Below are positions 24,607 to 33,509 of a stretch of 41,483 nt of DNA, in pieces; the first letter of the stretch is position 1, and the number at the start of each line of letters is the position of its first letter. A program made the position numbers and the translations under genes. Below the pieces are notes generated by a model. That model was not told the DNA's origin and did no database searches. It was given only the letters and a program-made list of their open reading frames with translations. Location of the stretch: positions 1-41,483 of the forward strand of contig NZ_CALVGO010000007.1 in assembly GCF_944327125.1 (NCBI RefSeq), given 5' to 3'. The DNA is from an uncultured Faecalicoccus sp. GTDB lineage: Bacteria > Bacillota_I > Bacilli_A > Erysipelotrichales > Erysipelotrichaceae.

Positions 24607-26277
24607 ATGAGTAAATCAGATTTAGAGATCGCCCAGGAATGTGTGCTGGAGCCGATTGAAAAAGTCGCAGCGAAAATCGGGATCCCAGCGGATTCTTTGG
24701 AACATTACGGAAAATATAAGGCAAAACTTTCATTTGATTTTATCAAAGAACTGGAAAACCACGAGAACGGAAAACTGATCCTTGTAACGGCCATCAACCC
24801 TACGAAAGCCGGAGAAGGAAAGAGTACGACGACGGTTGGTTTGGGGGATGCCTTAAATCAGATTGGAAAAAAGACGATGATGGCTTTGCGCGAGCCAAGT
24901 TTAGGTCCGGTATTTGGCCTGAAAGGCGGAGCGGCCGGCGGCGGTTATGCCCAGGTTGTTCCCATGGAAGACATCAATCTTCATTTTACCGGAGATATGC
25001 ATGCGATCACGACCGCAAACAATCTTGTATGTGCGATGATCGATAACCATATCCATCAGGGAAATGAATTGAATATCGATCCGGAGAAAATTACTTTCAA
25101 ACGCTGTCTGGACATGAACGATCGAACCCTGCGGGATATTACGATTGGCCAGGGATCCAAAGCTAACGGAGTAGAACGCAAAGATGGATTCAATATCACG
25201 GTAGCCAGTGAAGTTATGGCTGCTTTGTGCCTTGCCAGTGATTTGATGGATCTAAAGAAACGCTTTGGAGAGATGCTGGTGGCATATACTTACGATGATC
25301 AGCCGGTCTACATCAAAGACTTGAAGTGCGAAGGAGCCATGGCGATGGTCATGAAGGATGCGATCCTTCCCAATATCGTTCAGACACTGGAACACAATCC
25401 GGTCTTGATCCATGGCGGTCCTTTTGCGAATATTGCCCACGGCTGTAACTCGGTCATTGCGACCAAAGCTTGTCTCCATTTGGCGGACTATACCGTTACG
25501 GAAGCTGGTTTTGGTGCTGATCTGGGCGCTGAAAAATTTCTGGATATCAAATGCCGTCTGGCTCATCTGCAGCCTCATGCGGTCGTGATCGTTGCGACGA
25601 TCCGTGCCTTGAAACAACACGGCGGTGTGGCTTTTGAGGACTTGAAGGAAGAAAATGTGGAAGCTTTATTAAAAGGCTGTGAGAATCTTGCCAAGCACAT
25701 TGATACGGTTCAACAGTTTGGGCTTCCGTATGTTGTCGCTATCAACCAGTTTGTTTCGGATACCGATAATGAAATTCAAGCTTTGGAAAACTGGTGTCAG
25801 GAAAACGGCCATCCGATGTCTTTATCTACGGTATGGGCCAACGGAGGAAAGGGAGCTATCGATCTGGCGCATAAAGTGGTTGAACTTTGTGAACAGGAAA
25901 ATCATTACGCTCCATTGTACGATGTAGAGAAATCCATTGAAGAAAAAATCACGGTCATCGCCCAGAAAGTCTATGGTGCCGATGGTGTGGAATTTACCGA
26001 GGAAGCCAAAGAACAAATTGCCCTCTTCAACAAAAACGGATGGAACAAACTTCCAATCTGTATGGCCAAAACACAGATGTCGCTCAGTGATGATGGATCA
26101 ATCATGGGGCGTCCGCATGGATTCAAGATCACGGTCCGCGAGCTTCGTCCAAGCTTAGGAGCCGGATTCATTGTCGCTTTAACTGGAAAAGTGCTCACCA
26201 TGCCGGGCTTGCCGAAACATCCAAGTGCCTTGGACATGGATATTGACGAAAACGGTGTGATCACAGGATTATTTTAA
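24607..26277 (+). CDS. fhs: Formate-tetrahydrofolate ligase
   Basis: Makes 10-formyl-THF from formate, THF and ATP. It serves one-carbon supply in anaerobes and is also the folate-entry enzyme of the acetyl-CoA pathway. The 556-residue protein has the P-loop-type motif [12 protein letters not shown] and the signature [14 protein letters not shown]; late conserved pieces include [15 protein letters not shown] and [13 protein letters not shown]. The ATG follows the purD stop codon by one base, with AAGGA 8 bases upstream inside purD, so the two are translationally coupled. Confidence 0.96.
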   Translation: MSKSDLEIAQECVLEPIEKVAAKIGIPADSLEHYGKYKAKLSFDFIKELENHENGKLILVTAINPTKAGEGKSTTTVGLGDALNQIGKKTMMALREPSLGPVFGLKGGAAGGGYAQVVPMEDINLHFTGDMHAITTANNLVCAMIDNHIHQGNELNIDPEKITFKRCLDMNDRTLRDITIGQGSKANGVERKDGFNITVASEVMAALCLASDLMDLKKRFGEMLVAYTYDDQPVYIKDLKCEGAMAMVMKDAILPNIVQTLEHNPVLIHGGPFANIAHGCNSVIATKACLHLADYTVTEAGFGADLGAEKFLDIKCRLAHLQPHAVVIVATIRALKQHGGVAFEDLKEENVEALLKGCENLAKHIDTVQQFGLPYVVAINQFVSDTDNEIQALENWCQENGHPMSLSTVWANGGKGAIDLAHKVVELCEQENHYAPLYDVEKSIEEKITVIAQKVYGADGVEFTEEAKEQIALFNKNGWNKLPICMAKTQMSLSDDGSIMGRPHGFKITVRELRPSLGAGFIVALTGKVLTMPGLPKHPSALDMDIDENGVITGLF

Positions 26278-26280
26278 TCG

Positions 26281-26306
26281 AAGGGGCTGTTTATCAGCCT
26301 CTTTTT
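26281..26306 (+). terminator. Terminator after fhs
   Basis: AAGGGGCTG-TTTAT-CAGCCTCTT (9 pairs, one G-U) runs into TTT. It lies 3 bases after the fhs stop codon. Confidence 0.8.
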
Positions 26307-26322
26307 CATGGGAAGGTGAGTT

Positions 26323-27204
26323 ATGACGATTAAGTGTTTAGCGTTTGATTTGGATGGAACGTTACTGACGGACCAAAAAGAGATCGACCCGCGAACTTTC
26401 GCATCCATTCAAAGGGCCATGAGACAAGGCCTGCATATTGTGATTGCCAGCGGGCGGGATAAAAACGGAACCGCATTCGTATATGAACCGTTGGGGTTGG
26501 AAAAGGGAAATCACTATTTGGCTTTAGTGAATGGACAGATCCTCTATGATTTTGAAAAGAAAGAATACGATCTGGACGATGTTCTTTTACCGGAGGATGG
26601 AAAAAAGATCCAACAAGTATGCCGAAAGTTTGATGTGGAAGGAATATTCTGCTGCGGGTATGATTTCTACAGTTATATATCGGAATCCAACCGGCAAAAA
26701 AAGCGCGAACGAGAAAAGAAGTATGGAAAACCGATGGACTACGGGCTGAAAAAGGGAGGACCGCATCGAAATTTTATTGACCTCCCTTATAAAGAAATCA
26801 CTTTGACACAGGATATCAATAAAGTGATCCTGGTACACACGGCGCAGTTTTTTGAAGATCATCTTGAGGAGCTGAAAAAAGCGTTGAGCGATTACGATGT
26901 TCTTTTGATTGGTTCAGATTGGCTGGAGATCATGCCTAAAGGGGTATCGAAAGCCAGCGCATTAAGGAAGATCTGTCAGCGAGGCGGCTTTACCATGGAT
27001 GAAGTCATGGCGTTTGGGGATGCTCAAAACGATATCGATATGATCAAAGACGCCGGCATTGGTGTTGCCATGGCCAATGCGATGGATGAAGTCAAAGCGG
27101 TTTCCCGTTATATTACCGATTCCAACAATGACAATGGCATTGGAAAGACGATCGATTTGATCCTGGCGGGCAAAGAATTGGACTTACGCGCAGGAAATCA
27201 GTAA
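26323..27204 (+). CDS. Cof-type HAD phosphatase
   Basis: HAD superfamily, Cof/IIB subgroup, usually dephosphorylating sugar phosphates, FMN or related cofactors. The 293-residue protein has motif I DLDGTLLT, motif II ASGRD, a large cap domain, a Lys region (PKGVSKASALR) and motif IV FGDAQNDIDM. AAGGTGAG precedes the start. It is likely to be co-transcribed with trxA (30-base gap). The substrate is not predictable. Confidence 0.9.
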   Translation: MTIKCLAFDLDGTLLTDQKEIDPRTFASIQRAMRQGLHIVIASGRDKNGTAFVYEPLGLEKGNHYLALVNGQILYDFEKKEYDLDDVLLPEDGKKIQQVCRKFDVEGIFCCGYDFYSYISESNRQKKREREKKYGKPMDYGLKKGGPHRNFIDLPYKEITLTQDINKVILVHTAQFFEDHLEELKKALSDYDVLLIGSDWLEIMPKGVSKASALRKICQRGGFTMDEVMAFGDAQNDIDMIKDAGIGVAMANAMDEVKAVSRYITDSNNDNGIGKTIDLILAGKELDLRAGNQ

Positions 27205-27234
27205 GATAAAAATAAAGAAAGAGAGGACAGAAAA

Positions 27235-27543
27235 ATGGAAATCATCAATGCACAACAATTTAATGAATACATGAAAGAAGATGCCGTATTGGTCGACTTT
27301 TTCGCAACGTGGTGCGGACCTTGTAAGATGCTGGGACCGGTATTGGAAAGTGTAGCGGATAAAATGAAAGACAAGGTCAAGATCGTTAAAGTGGATGTCG
27401 ATCAAAGTCCGGATCTGGCACGTCAATTTGGAATCATGTCGGTGCCGACGATGATCTTGTTTAAGAAAGGACAGCAGGCTGCGGCTTTTTCTGGATATAT
27501 GCCGGAAGCACAGCTGATTGCGACCTTGGAAAAATCATTATAA
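27235..27543 (+). CDS. trxA: Thioredoxin
   Basis: Small dithiol oxidoreductase, 102 residues, with the active site WCGPC at 26-30 and the cis-proline region SVPTM. It is the expected substrate of TrxB, encoded about 7.7 kb to the left. GAGAGGA precedes the start, and a strong hairpin follows the stop codon. Confidence 0.95.
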   Translation: MEIINAQQFNEYMKEDAVLVDFFATWCGPCKMLGPVLESVADKMKDKVKIVKVDVDQSPDLARQFGIMSVPTMILFKKGQQAAAFSGYMPEAQLIATLEKSL

Positions 27544-27546
27544 ATT

Positions 27547-27573
27547 TCAGCGAGAAATCGCTGATTTTTTTTT
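27547..27573 (+). terminator. Terminator of trxA
   Basis: TCAGCGA-GAAA-TCGCTGA with a GNRA-type tetraloop and nine T. It lies 3 bases after the stop codon. Confidence 0.92.
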
Positions 27574-27606
27574 ATGGTTTTTCGTTTTTCCGTCGTATGT
27601 ATATAT

Positions 27607-28575
27607 ATGAAGAACAAAAATACGAGATTGTTGGATACTTTGGAACAAAAACGAAACGCCTACGATGAATGTTGTAAGAAGATCTTACTGGATCCTCAAA
27701 TCATGGCATATATCTTGAAGGAGTGCGTTAACGAGCTGAGTTGTTTTTCCCGAAAAGAAATTGAACATCTTCTTTGTACAAACATGGTGATCGGGAATAC
27801 AGAAGACCTTACTGTGTCCGGGGCAAAAGTTTGTTTTGACATTTGTTTTCAGATCCCTGATAAAAATTTGATCATTGATCTGGAAGCACAGAGTAAAGAC
27901 CCTTCTGCATATCCTCTTCTTTCCAGAGCCATATATTATGGAAATCGTTTATTGGATGGACAAATCGAAGAAAGATACGGGTCGTTTAGAAAAGTCTATT
28001 CGATATGGATCTTACTGGATCCGGCCAGAGATGGAGGAAATGTGATCAATGTTTATAGAGTGAACGAAAAAACAATGTTAAAGGAATATAAGGGGAACGA
28101 AGCGTATTATGATTTGGTTTGTATTGTTATGATCGGTGTTCCAAAAGAGAATGAGGAGCCAATGAATGAGCTGATGGGGTTATTGCAGGTGTTGTTTGTG
28201 AAAAATCAGGAGGTTGAATATATAAAAACGACACTCATACAAAAATATGGTATACTATTGACAAAGGAACTGGATCAGGAGGTGGATGCGATGTGTAACT
28301 GGAGTGAGGTAGTGTATCAAAATGCCATGCGAAAAGGAATGCAGGAGGGCATGCAGAAAGGAATGCAGAAAGGTATCCAGAAAGGAATGCAGGAAGGTAT
28401 CCAGAAAGGCATCCAAAGAGGAATGGACAAAGGGATCCAAAAAGGAAATCGTGACAGCGCGCTCCTTCATACAAAAAAAATCATGGAAAGATTTTTGATC
28501 GGTCCGCAAGAGGCAATGGATGTGCTGGATATACAGGGACAATTGCGAGAAGATCTGTTGAAAGAGTTAGAATAA
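27607..28575 (+). CDS. Rpn-family (PD-(D/E)XK) nuclease with Gly-Met-Gln-Lys repeats
   Basis: Proteins of this family (formerly called YhgA-like transposase) are RecA-independent recombination-promoting nucleases. The 322-residue protein shows the core FDICFQIPDKNLIIDLEAQ, with candidate catalytic Asp78, Glu93 and Gln95. Near the C-terminus (about 238-280) is a run of tetrapeptides of the type KGMQ/KGIQ/EGMQ, often seen in these proteins. No ribosome site is visible before the ATG at 27607, and an upstream in-frame start would overlap the trxA terminator, so expression may be low. It stands alone between two terminators and beside a tRNA gene. Confidence 0.8.
   Translation: MKNKNTRLLDTLEQKRNAYDECCKKILLDPQIMAYILKECVNELSCFSRKEIEHLLCTNMVIGNTEDLTVSGAKVCFDICFQIPDKNLIIDLEAQSKDPSAYPLLSRAIYYGNRLLDGQIEERYGSFRKVYSIWILLDPARDGGNVINVYRVNEKTMLKEYKGNEAYYDLVCIVMIGVPKENEEPMNELMGLLQVLFVKNQEVEYIKTTLIQKYGILLTKELDQEVDAMCNWSEVVYQNAMRKGMQEGMQKGMQKGIQKGMQEGIQKGIQRGMDKGIQKGNRDSALLHTKKIMERFLIGPQEAMDVLDIQGQLREDLLKELE
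28325..28449 (+). repeat. 12-base tandem repeat in the Rpn gene
   Basis: About ten imperfect 12-base units (forms of AAAGGAATGCAG and AAAGGTATCCAG) encode the Lys-Gly-Met/Ile-Gln repeats. The units differ mainly at the ATG/ATC and GAG/AAA codons. Copy number is likely to vary by slippage. Confidence 0.8.
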
Positions 28576-28579
28576 TAAA

Positions 28580-28611
28580 ATAACGAAGCTTTTGCTTCGT
28601 TATCGTTTTTT
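28580..28611 (+). terminator. Terminator of the Rpn gene
   Basis: ATAACGAAGC-TTTT-GCTTCGTTAT, a perfect 10-bp stem, followed by CG and six T. It lies between the Rpn gene and the tRNA on the other strand. Confidence 0.88.
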
Positions 28612-28618
28612 ATAAAAA

Positions 28619-28695
<77 letters not shown>

Positions 28696-28747
28696 ACAAT
28701 TCGTTCTTATTTACTATAGCGCGATTCGATGATGAACACAAGAAAAA

Positions 28748-29050
28748 TCAAAAGAACAAACTGGAAACAAAAACGAAAAAACTGGCTGCTAAGGCGACGG
28801 TCAACAAACTTTTTTCCCGATATGCCAGAATGATGGCCGCTATGCATCCGATACAGGAAGGAATCAGAGCGTTTCCAGAAGTAAAGATCGCTGGAAAAGT
28901 CATAGCGCCTAATACGGCATAGGGGACATAATAAAGAAAAGACTGTATAAACGGACTTTCTATCTTCTTTCGAAAAAACAGCATAGGGATGGCGCGTATT
29001 GCGTAGGTCACCAAAGCCATAATGATCATGTATCCAGTAAGTCTAGTCAT
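28748..29050 (-). CDS. azlD: AzlD-type small subunit of a branched-chain amino acid exporter
   Basis: Very hydrophobic 100-residue protein with about four membrane segments, the usual small partner of AzlC. Conserved pieces include TYAIRAIPMLFF and YYVPYAVLGAMTFP. The start at 29050 has AAGGAG upstream inside azlC and overlaps the azlC stop codon by 8 bases, so the pair is coupled. Confidence 0.9.
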   Translation of the reverse strand: MTRLTGYMIIMALVTYAIRAIPMLFFRKKIESPFIQSFLYYVPYAVLGAMTFPAIFTSGNALIPSCIGCIAAIILAYREKSLLTVALAASFFVFVSSLFF

Positions 29051-29744
29051 GGGCTTTCTCCTTTTTGACAGGAAAGAGCCATGCCCCCAGGCTGGCGGCA
29101 ACCAGGGTGCATAGAATGATCACAAAGCCTTGCCCGATAAAAGAAAACCACTGGAGCAAGCAGCTTAAAAAGGCAGCAATCATACATACCCAGAGAATGG
29201 GTCTGGACTTTTTTGAAGGCGGGATAATAATGGCCAGAAACATACCATAGATCATAATGCCCAGGGCATCGCTCACCCGGGAAGGCAAAATCGAACTGGT
29301 AATGCCGCCCAGCAGGGTTCCTGCAGTCCAGCCTAAAATAGGAAGGATCATCAGTGCCGTCATGTACTGAAAACCAACCCCGTTGTATCGGCTGGAAGCC
29401 ACCGCAAAGATCTCGTCTGTGATACCAAAGGATACCACGGCGCGCTGAGGAAGATTCATTTTTTCATCGGCTTTCTGCGACAATGATAAAGACATGAGAA
29501 AATAGCGCAGATTGATCACAAACTGCGTCAGTGCCATTTCTATCATAGAGCCTGCTGAGGCGATGATCCCCAGGGCCGCAAATTGTCCAGCGCTGGTCAG
29601 GTTGGTCAAAGAAATCAAACCGGCAGCCCACAATGGAATGCCCTGTGAGGAAGCCATCATGCCAAATGTGAAAGACACGGATAAATATCCCAAAGCGATA
29701 GGAATGCCATCTTTGATTCCTTGCCGAAAACTATTTTGTATCAA
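29043..29744 (-). CDS. azlC: AzlC-type large subunit of a branched-chain amino acid exporter
   Basis: Membrane protein of 233 residues with several hydrophobic segments. The family stretches GYLSVSFTFGMMA and LTNLTSAGQFAALG are seen, and NLRYFLMSLSL follows. With AzlD it forms the LIV-E-type exporter for branched-chain amino acids. The best start is a TTG at 29744 that gives the usual MIQNSFRQGIKDGIPIALG; no ATG is available nearby. The ribosome site is weak. A TATAAT on the minus strand (29765-29760) may drive it separately from the upstream gene. Confidence 0.9.
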   Translation of the reverse strand: MIQNSFRQGIKDGIPIALGYLSVSFTFGMMASSQGIPLWAAGLISLTNLTSAGQFAALGIIASAGSMIEMALTQFVINLRYFLMSLSLSQKADEKMNLPQRAVVSFGITDEIFAVASSRYNGVGFQYMTALMILPILGWTAGTLLGGITSSILPSRVSDALGIMIYGMFLAIIIPPSKKSRPILWVCMIAAFLSCLLQWFSFIGQGFVIILCTLVAASLGAWLFPVKKEKAHD

Positions 29745-29773
29745 AAAATCACCAAAAAGATTATATCCTTTTT

Positions 29774-29992
29774 TTACAAAAATATCTCGCAGTCGGATTC
29801 AACTTTTTTACAATTTTTCTCAACGTTTTTCATGACTTCTTTGATGTCGGCTCCTTCTTCGAATTCAACGATCATCTTCAGTGTCATAAAATTGACAACG
29901 GCTTTTTGAACACCGTTTGTTTTATTGGCAGCTTCTTCCATTTTGTTGGCGCAGTTTGCGCAGTCTACATCGATCTTATATGTTTTTTTCAT
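29774..29992 (-). CDS. Small heavy-metal-associated (HMA) domain protein
   Basis: A 72-residue single HMA domain, the copper-chaperone-like fold. The metal-binding pair is in DCANCANKME; the usual Gly-Met before the Thr/Asp-Cys is replaced by Val-Asp. The rest has the beta-alpha-beta pattern (AVVNFMTLKMIVEF). A strong AGGAGG lies upstream of the ATG at 29992. No P-type ATPase or metal regulator is adjacent; azlC follows 29 bases downstream. Whether it carries copper, another metal, or none is open. Confidence 0.85.
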   Translation of the reverse strand: MKKTYKIDVDCANCANKMEEAANKTNGVQKAVVNFMTLKMIVEFEEGADIKEVMKNVEKNCKKVESDCEIFL

Positions 29993-30013
29993 AGAACCTC
30001 CTATAATTGTTTG

Positions 30014-30035
30014 ATTGAACAACTGTTTAATTATA
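30014..30035 (-). promoter_or_regulatory. -10 element and 18-bp dyad upstream of the HMA gene
   Basis: On the minus strand TATAAT (30035-30030) is followed at once by an imperfect dyad, ATTAAACAGTTGTTCAAT (30031-30014), symmetric at 14 of 18 positions around an AACAnnTGTT-like core. Such dyads are typical operators of ArsR/SmtB metal sensors, but no regulator gene is adjacent. The regulator assignment is inference. Confidence 0.4.
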
Positions 30036-30105
30036 CTTTATCAGAATTTAGATAGAATTCAAGCTTTTTCTCAGATACGATTCATTATTATATTTTTCGT
30101 ATTCG

Positions 30106-30114
30106 TGCTATCAT
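30106..30114 (+). promoter_or_regulatory. Possible extended -10 promoter for the aro operon
   Basis: TGCTATCAT (TATCAT at 30109-30114) lies 18 bases before the aroB start. No T-box, leader peptide or TRAP-like repeats are seen in the short leader. Confidence 0.4.
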
Positions 30115-30132
30115 AATTCCGAGGTGTTGTTT

Positions 30133-31146
30133 ATGAAAATCATCGTCGATCTTAAGGAAAAATCTTATCCGATCCTGATAGAAAAAGGGGCGTTGGACCA
30201 TATAGATTCAATCATTGATACCCAAAGAAAGCTGGCCCTCATCGTGGATGACGGGGTGCCTGAAAAATATGTGGAAACGATTCGAAGACAGTGTCCAGAT
30301 AACTTTATGGTCTATTTTCCGCAAGGAGAATCCGCAAAATGTTTTGACCAGTATAAGCGCCTTCTAGAAGAGTGCATCAGGCATGATATGACACGCAAGG
30401 ATGCAATCGTTGCGGTGGGAGGCGGTGTAGCCGGGGATCTTTCAGGCTTTGTCGCTGCCAGCTATATGCGCGGAATTGATTTTTATAATATCCCTACGAC
30501 TTTTCTTTCTCAAGTGGACTCCAGCGTAGGCGGAAAGGTTGCGATTGATTTAGACTCTTATAAAAACATTGTCGGTGCCTTTCATCAGCCTAAGGCGGTT
30601 TTGATCGATCCGACTGTGTTAGAAGATCTTTCTGTACGCCAGCTTCATAACGGTATGGTTGAATCCTTGAAAATGGGATTGATCCAGGATGAAGCACTTG
30701 TTTCACTCTTTGAAAAAGAAAATTTGGATCATACCAGGATCATAGAACGTTCGATAGAGATCAAAAGACAGGTCGTAGAAAAAGATGAAAAAGAGAGCGG
30801 CCTTAGAAAGATATTGAATTTTGGGCACACGATTGGCCATGCCATTGAAAGTGCTTATGGACTGGATACTTACCTTCATGGGGAATGTGTGGCCATGGGA
30901 ATGTTGTTCTTTATCGAAGATGAGGCTTTAAAAAAGCGGGTCTTAAACATCTATAAACGATTGAACCTGCCTGAGATTCCGCATTATGATGTGGATACAT
31001 TGATGTCTTACATTCGTCACGACAAAAAGAGCAGCACAGACTCGGTTACGATCGTGAAAGTCAAACACGCCGGATCTTTTGAATTGGAAGAAATGACCTT
31101 TGATCAAATTCGGAACGTTTTGGAAAGGGGCCCTTATGCAGAATAG
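30133..31146 (+). CDS. aroB: 3-dehydroquinate synthase
   Basis: Second step of the shikimate pathway, DAHP to 3-dehydroquinate, with NAD and zinc. The 337-residue protein has the NAD loop GGGVAGDLSGFVA, then PTTFLSQVDSSVGGKVAID, and zinc ligands in the NFGHTIGHAIE and LHGECVAMGM segments. The ATG at 30133 has GAGG 8 bases upstream; a GTG at 30124 in frame overlaps that site. First gene of the aro run. Confidence 0.95.
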   Translation: MKIIVDLKEKSYPILIEKGALDHIDSIIDTQRKLALIVDDGVPEKYVETIRRQCPDNFMVYFPQGESAKCFDQYKRLLEECIRHDMTRKDAIVAVGGGVAGDLSGFVAASYMRGIDFYNIPTTFLSQVDSSVGGKVAIDLDSYKNIVGAFHQPKAVLIDPTVLEDLSVRQLHNGMVESLKMGLIQDEALVSLFEKENLDHTRIIERSIEIKRQVVEKDEKESGLRKILNFGHTIGHAIESAYGLDTYLHGECVAMGMLFFIEDEALKKRVLNIYKRLNLPEIPHYDVDTLMSYIRHDKKSSTDSVTIVKVKHAGSFELEEMTFDQIRNVLERGPYAE

Positions 31147-32251
31147 TATTGGAACAAATCTCACAATGACCATTTTTGGGGAAAGTCATGGTCCTTATAT
31201 TGGTGCCGTGCTGGATGGCTTGCCTAGCGGGATCCTGATTGATATGGATTTCTTGTATCGTGATATGGAAAAACGGAAAGCTTCTGGGAATATCTCTACC
31301 CAGCGGCATGAAGACGACCTTCCGGAAATCGTTTCCGGACTCTTCAACGGATATACAACTGGTACACCGCTGACGATCTTGATCAAGAACAAGGATCCGC
31401 ATTCCAAAGATTATGAAAAGATTCGCGGACGCCTGCGGCCCGGCCACGCCGATTATACCGCTTTTGAAAGATATTCCGGCTTTCAGGATTATCGCGGGGG
31501 CGGACATTTCTCGGGAAGATTAACGGCCTGCATCACGGCGGCCGGCAGTATATGTAAACAGATCTTATATGCCAAAGGGGTGCTTGTAGGCTCCCATATG
31601 GAACAAGTACATGATGTGTATGATGAAAAATTCAGCGACGATCTTCACATCCTTCATCAACAAATCCAAAAGATGAATCAAAGTACTTTTCCGATGTTGG
31701 ATGAATCAAAGGCACAGGAGGCAAGAAAACGGATTGTATCCGCAAAAGAAGAAGGCGATTCTGTAGGGGGTATTCTTGAGACTGCCATCACAGGATTTCC
31801 CGCCGGGATCGGCGATCCTATTTTTGGCTCTTTGGAAAGCCTTTTGTCCTCGCTTTTATATGCCGTTCCGGCTGTAAAAGGCGTGAGCTTTGGCTTGGGA
31901 TTTGATTTTGCGAACCAGAAAGGATCAACGGCCAACGATGAATTCTATTATGATCAAACACTCTGTACCAGAACCAATCATAATGCGGGTATCAATGGCG
32001 GAATCTCCAACGGGATGCCGATCCTGATCCATACGTGTGTCAAACCGACGCCTTCGATCTATAAAGAACAGCGATCCGTGGATTATATGACCAAAGAAAA
32101 TGTTACTTTACAGATTGAAGGACGTCATGATCCATGTATTCTTCATCGGGCCCGTATCGTTGTGGACAATATTGTCAGCTTTGGTTTACTGGATGCGTGG
32201 ATGAGCAAAGTTGGACGTGACTATTTTACAGGTGAACGGCATGAAAGTTAG
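31136..32251 (+). CDS. aroC: Chorismate synthase
   Basis: Last step of the shikimate pathway, using reduced FMN to convert EPSP to chorismate. The 371-residue protein has the N-terminal GESHGPYIGAVLDGLPSG, then RPGHADYTAFERY and the late GRHDPCILHRARIV. It overlaps aroB by 11 bases, with AAGGGG before the ATG. No separate flavin reductase is adjacent. Confidence 0.95.
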   Translation: MQNSIGTNLTMTIFGESHGPYIGAVLDGLPSGILIDMDFLYRDMEKRKASGNISTQRHEDDLPEIVSGLFNGYTTGTPLTILIKNKDPHSKDYEKIRGRLRPGHADYTAFERYSGFQDYRGGGHFSGRLTACITAAGSICKQILYAKGVLVGSHMEQVHDVYDEKFSDDLHILHQQIQKMNQSTFPMLDESKAQEARKRIVSAKEEGDSVGGILETAITGFPAGIGDPIFGSLESLLSSLLYAVPAVKGVSFGLGFDFANQKGSTANDEFYYDQTLCTRTNHNAGINGGISNGMPILIHTCVKPTPSIYKEQRSVDYMTKENVTLQIEGRHDPCILHRARIVVDNIVSFGLLDAWMSKVGRDYFTGERHES

Positions 32252-33509
32252 AGTACGCCCTTCAAAAGTAGCGGGAAACATTTCCATTCCCAGCAGCAAG
32301 TCCATGGCGCACCGCGCTTTGATCTGTGCGTCTCTGGCCCAAGGAGAGAGCTTTCTTTACGGCATTACGCCTTCCAAAGATATTGAAGCGACCATAGCGT
32401 GTATGACTTCTTTAGGCGCTGAGATCACCGAAGAAAAAGAGGGATATCGCATAAAGGGAACCGATTTAAAATTAGAAGGACAAACTCCGGTTTTAGATTG
32501 TCATGAATCGGGATCCACCTTGCGTTTTTTGATTCCGATCGCATCCCTGACGCATCAAAAAATCATCTTCAAAGGACAGGGACGGCTGATGGAAAGACCC
32601 ATGGATGTTTATTCGGACTTGTTTTGGAAACAAGGACTGTTTTTTAAACAAGATCAGGAAAAAATCGAGATCCAGGGTTCGATCCAGGCGGGCAAGATCC
32701 TCCTTGCCGGCGATGTTTCTTCTCAGTTTATCAGCGGTCTTCTTTTTGCCCTTCCTTTGTTGAAAAAAGACAGTACTCTGGAGATCGTACCGCCTTATGA
32801 ATCAAGAAGTTATGTGGATCTAACGATACAGATGCTGAAGAAATTCGGCATTGTGATCCATACCCTGGATGAATATCATTATCATATTCCTGGCAGCCAG
32901 TCTTATCAGGCGGGGAATGTGCAGGTTGAAGGCGATTATTCCCAAATGGCATTTTTTGGCGTATTGGCTGCCATTCAGGGAAAACTTTCTTTATTCAACA
33001 TGGATCCTATATCTTTACAGGGGGATAAGGAGATCTTATCGTTCTTAAAGAAGGCCGGCGCTTTGGTATCGGTGCATAATGATCGGGTGGACGTGGTGAA
33101 AAACCATCTCAAGGCCCAGGAAATCGATCTTTCCAATTGTCCCGATCTTGGTCCGATCTTATGTGTTTTGGCTTCTTATTGCCTGGGGACGACCCATTTT
33201 TGGCATGCCGGCCGTTTGCGAATCAAAGAAAGCGACCGTGTTGAAGCGATGGAAACCGAATTGAAAAAGTGGGGCGTGCCGATTTCTTCCACTTTTGATT
33301 CGATCACCATCACCGGGAAAAAGAGTTATGAAAAGAGTCCGATAACGATCAATGGTCATAATGACCATCGTATTGTGATGGCGATGACCGTGTTTGGCTT
33401 ATGCGCCCAGGCTGAAAGTATCATTGAAGATGCGCAGGCCATCACAAAGAGCTATCCGACATTCTTTGAGGATGTTCTTTCGATAGGTGGAAAGGTGGAG
33501 ATATTGTGA
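32241..33509 (+). CDS. aroA: EPSP synthase (3-phosphoshikimate 1-carboxyvinyltransferase)
   Basis: Joins PEP to shikimate-3-phosphate. The 422-residue protein begins with the substrate loop PSSKSMAHRALI, followed by ESGSTLRFLIPIAS, and later RIKESDRVEAM and NGHNDHRIVMAM. The first signature reads GSTLRFL; the sequence around Gly96 (E. coli numbering) is not of the usual LGNAGT form and looks like the class II type. It overlaps aroC by 11 bases and tyrA by 4. Confidence 0.94.
   Translation: MKVRVRPSKVAGNISIPSSKSMAHRALICASLAQGESFLYGITPSKDIEATIACMTSLGAEITEEKEGYRIKGTDLKLEGQTPVLDCHESGSTLRFLIPIASLTHQKIIFKGQGRLMERPMDVYSDLFWKQGLFFKQDQEKIEIQGSIQAGKILLAGDVSSQFISGLLFALPLLKKDSTLEIVPPYESRSYVDLTIQMLKKFGIVIHTLDEYHYHIPGSQSYQAGNVQVEGDYSQMAFFGVLAAIQGKLSLFNMDPISLQGDKEILSFLKKAGALVSVHNDRVDVVKNHLKAQEIDLSNCPDLGPILCVLASYCLGTTHFWHAGRLRIKESDRVEAMETELKKWGVPISSTFDSITITGKKSYEKSPITINGHNDHRIVMAMTVFGLCAQAESIIEDAQAITKSYPTFFEDVLSIGGKVEIL

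Noticed and set aside
28325-28449. Possible CRISPR-like array
   Set aside because: The 12-base period is in frame inside a gene and encodes Lys-Gly-Met/Ile-Gln repeats. There are no spacers of constant length.
30036-30132. T-box or other aromatic amino-acid riboswitch before aroB
   Set aside because: The leader after the likely promoter is only about 10-20 bases and shows no T-box sequence, specifier stem or terminator.
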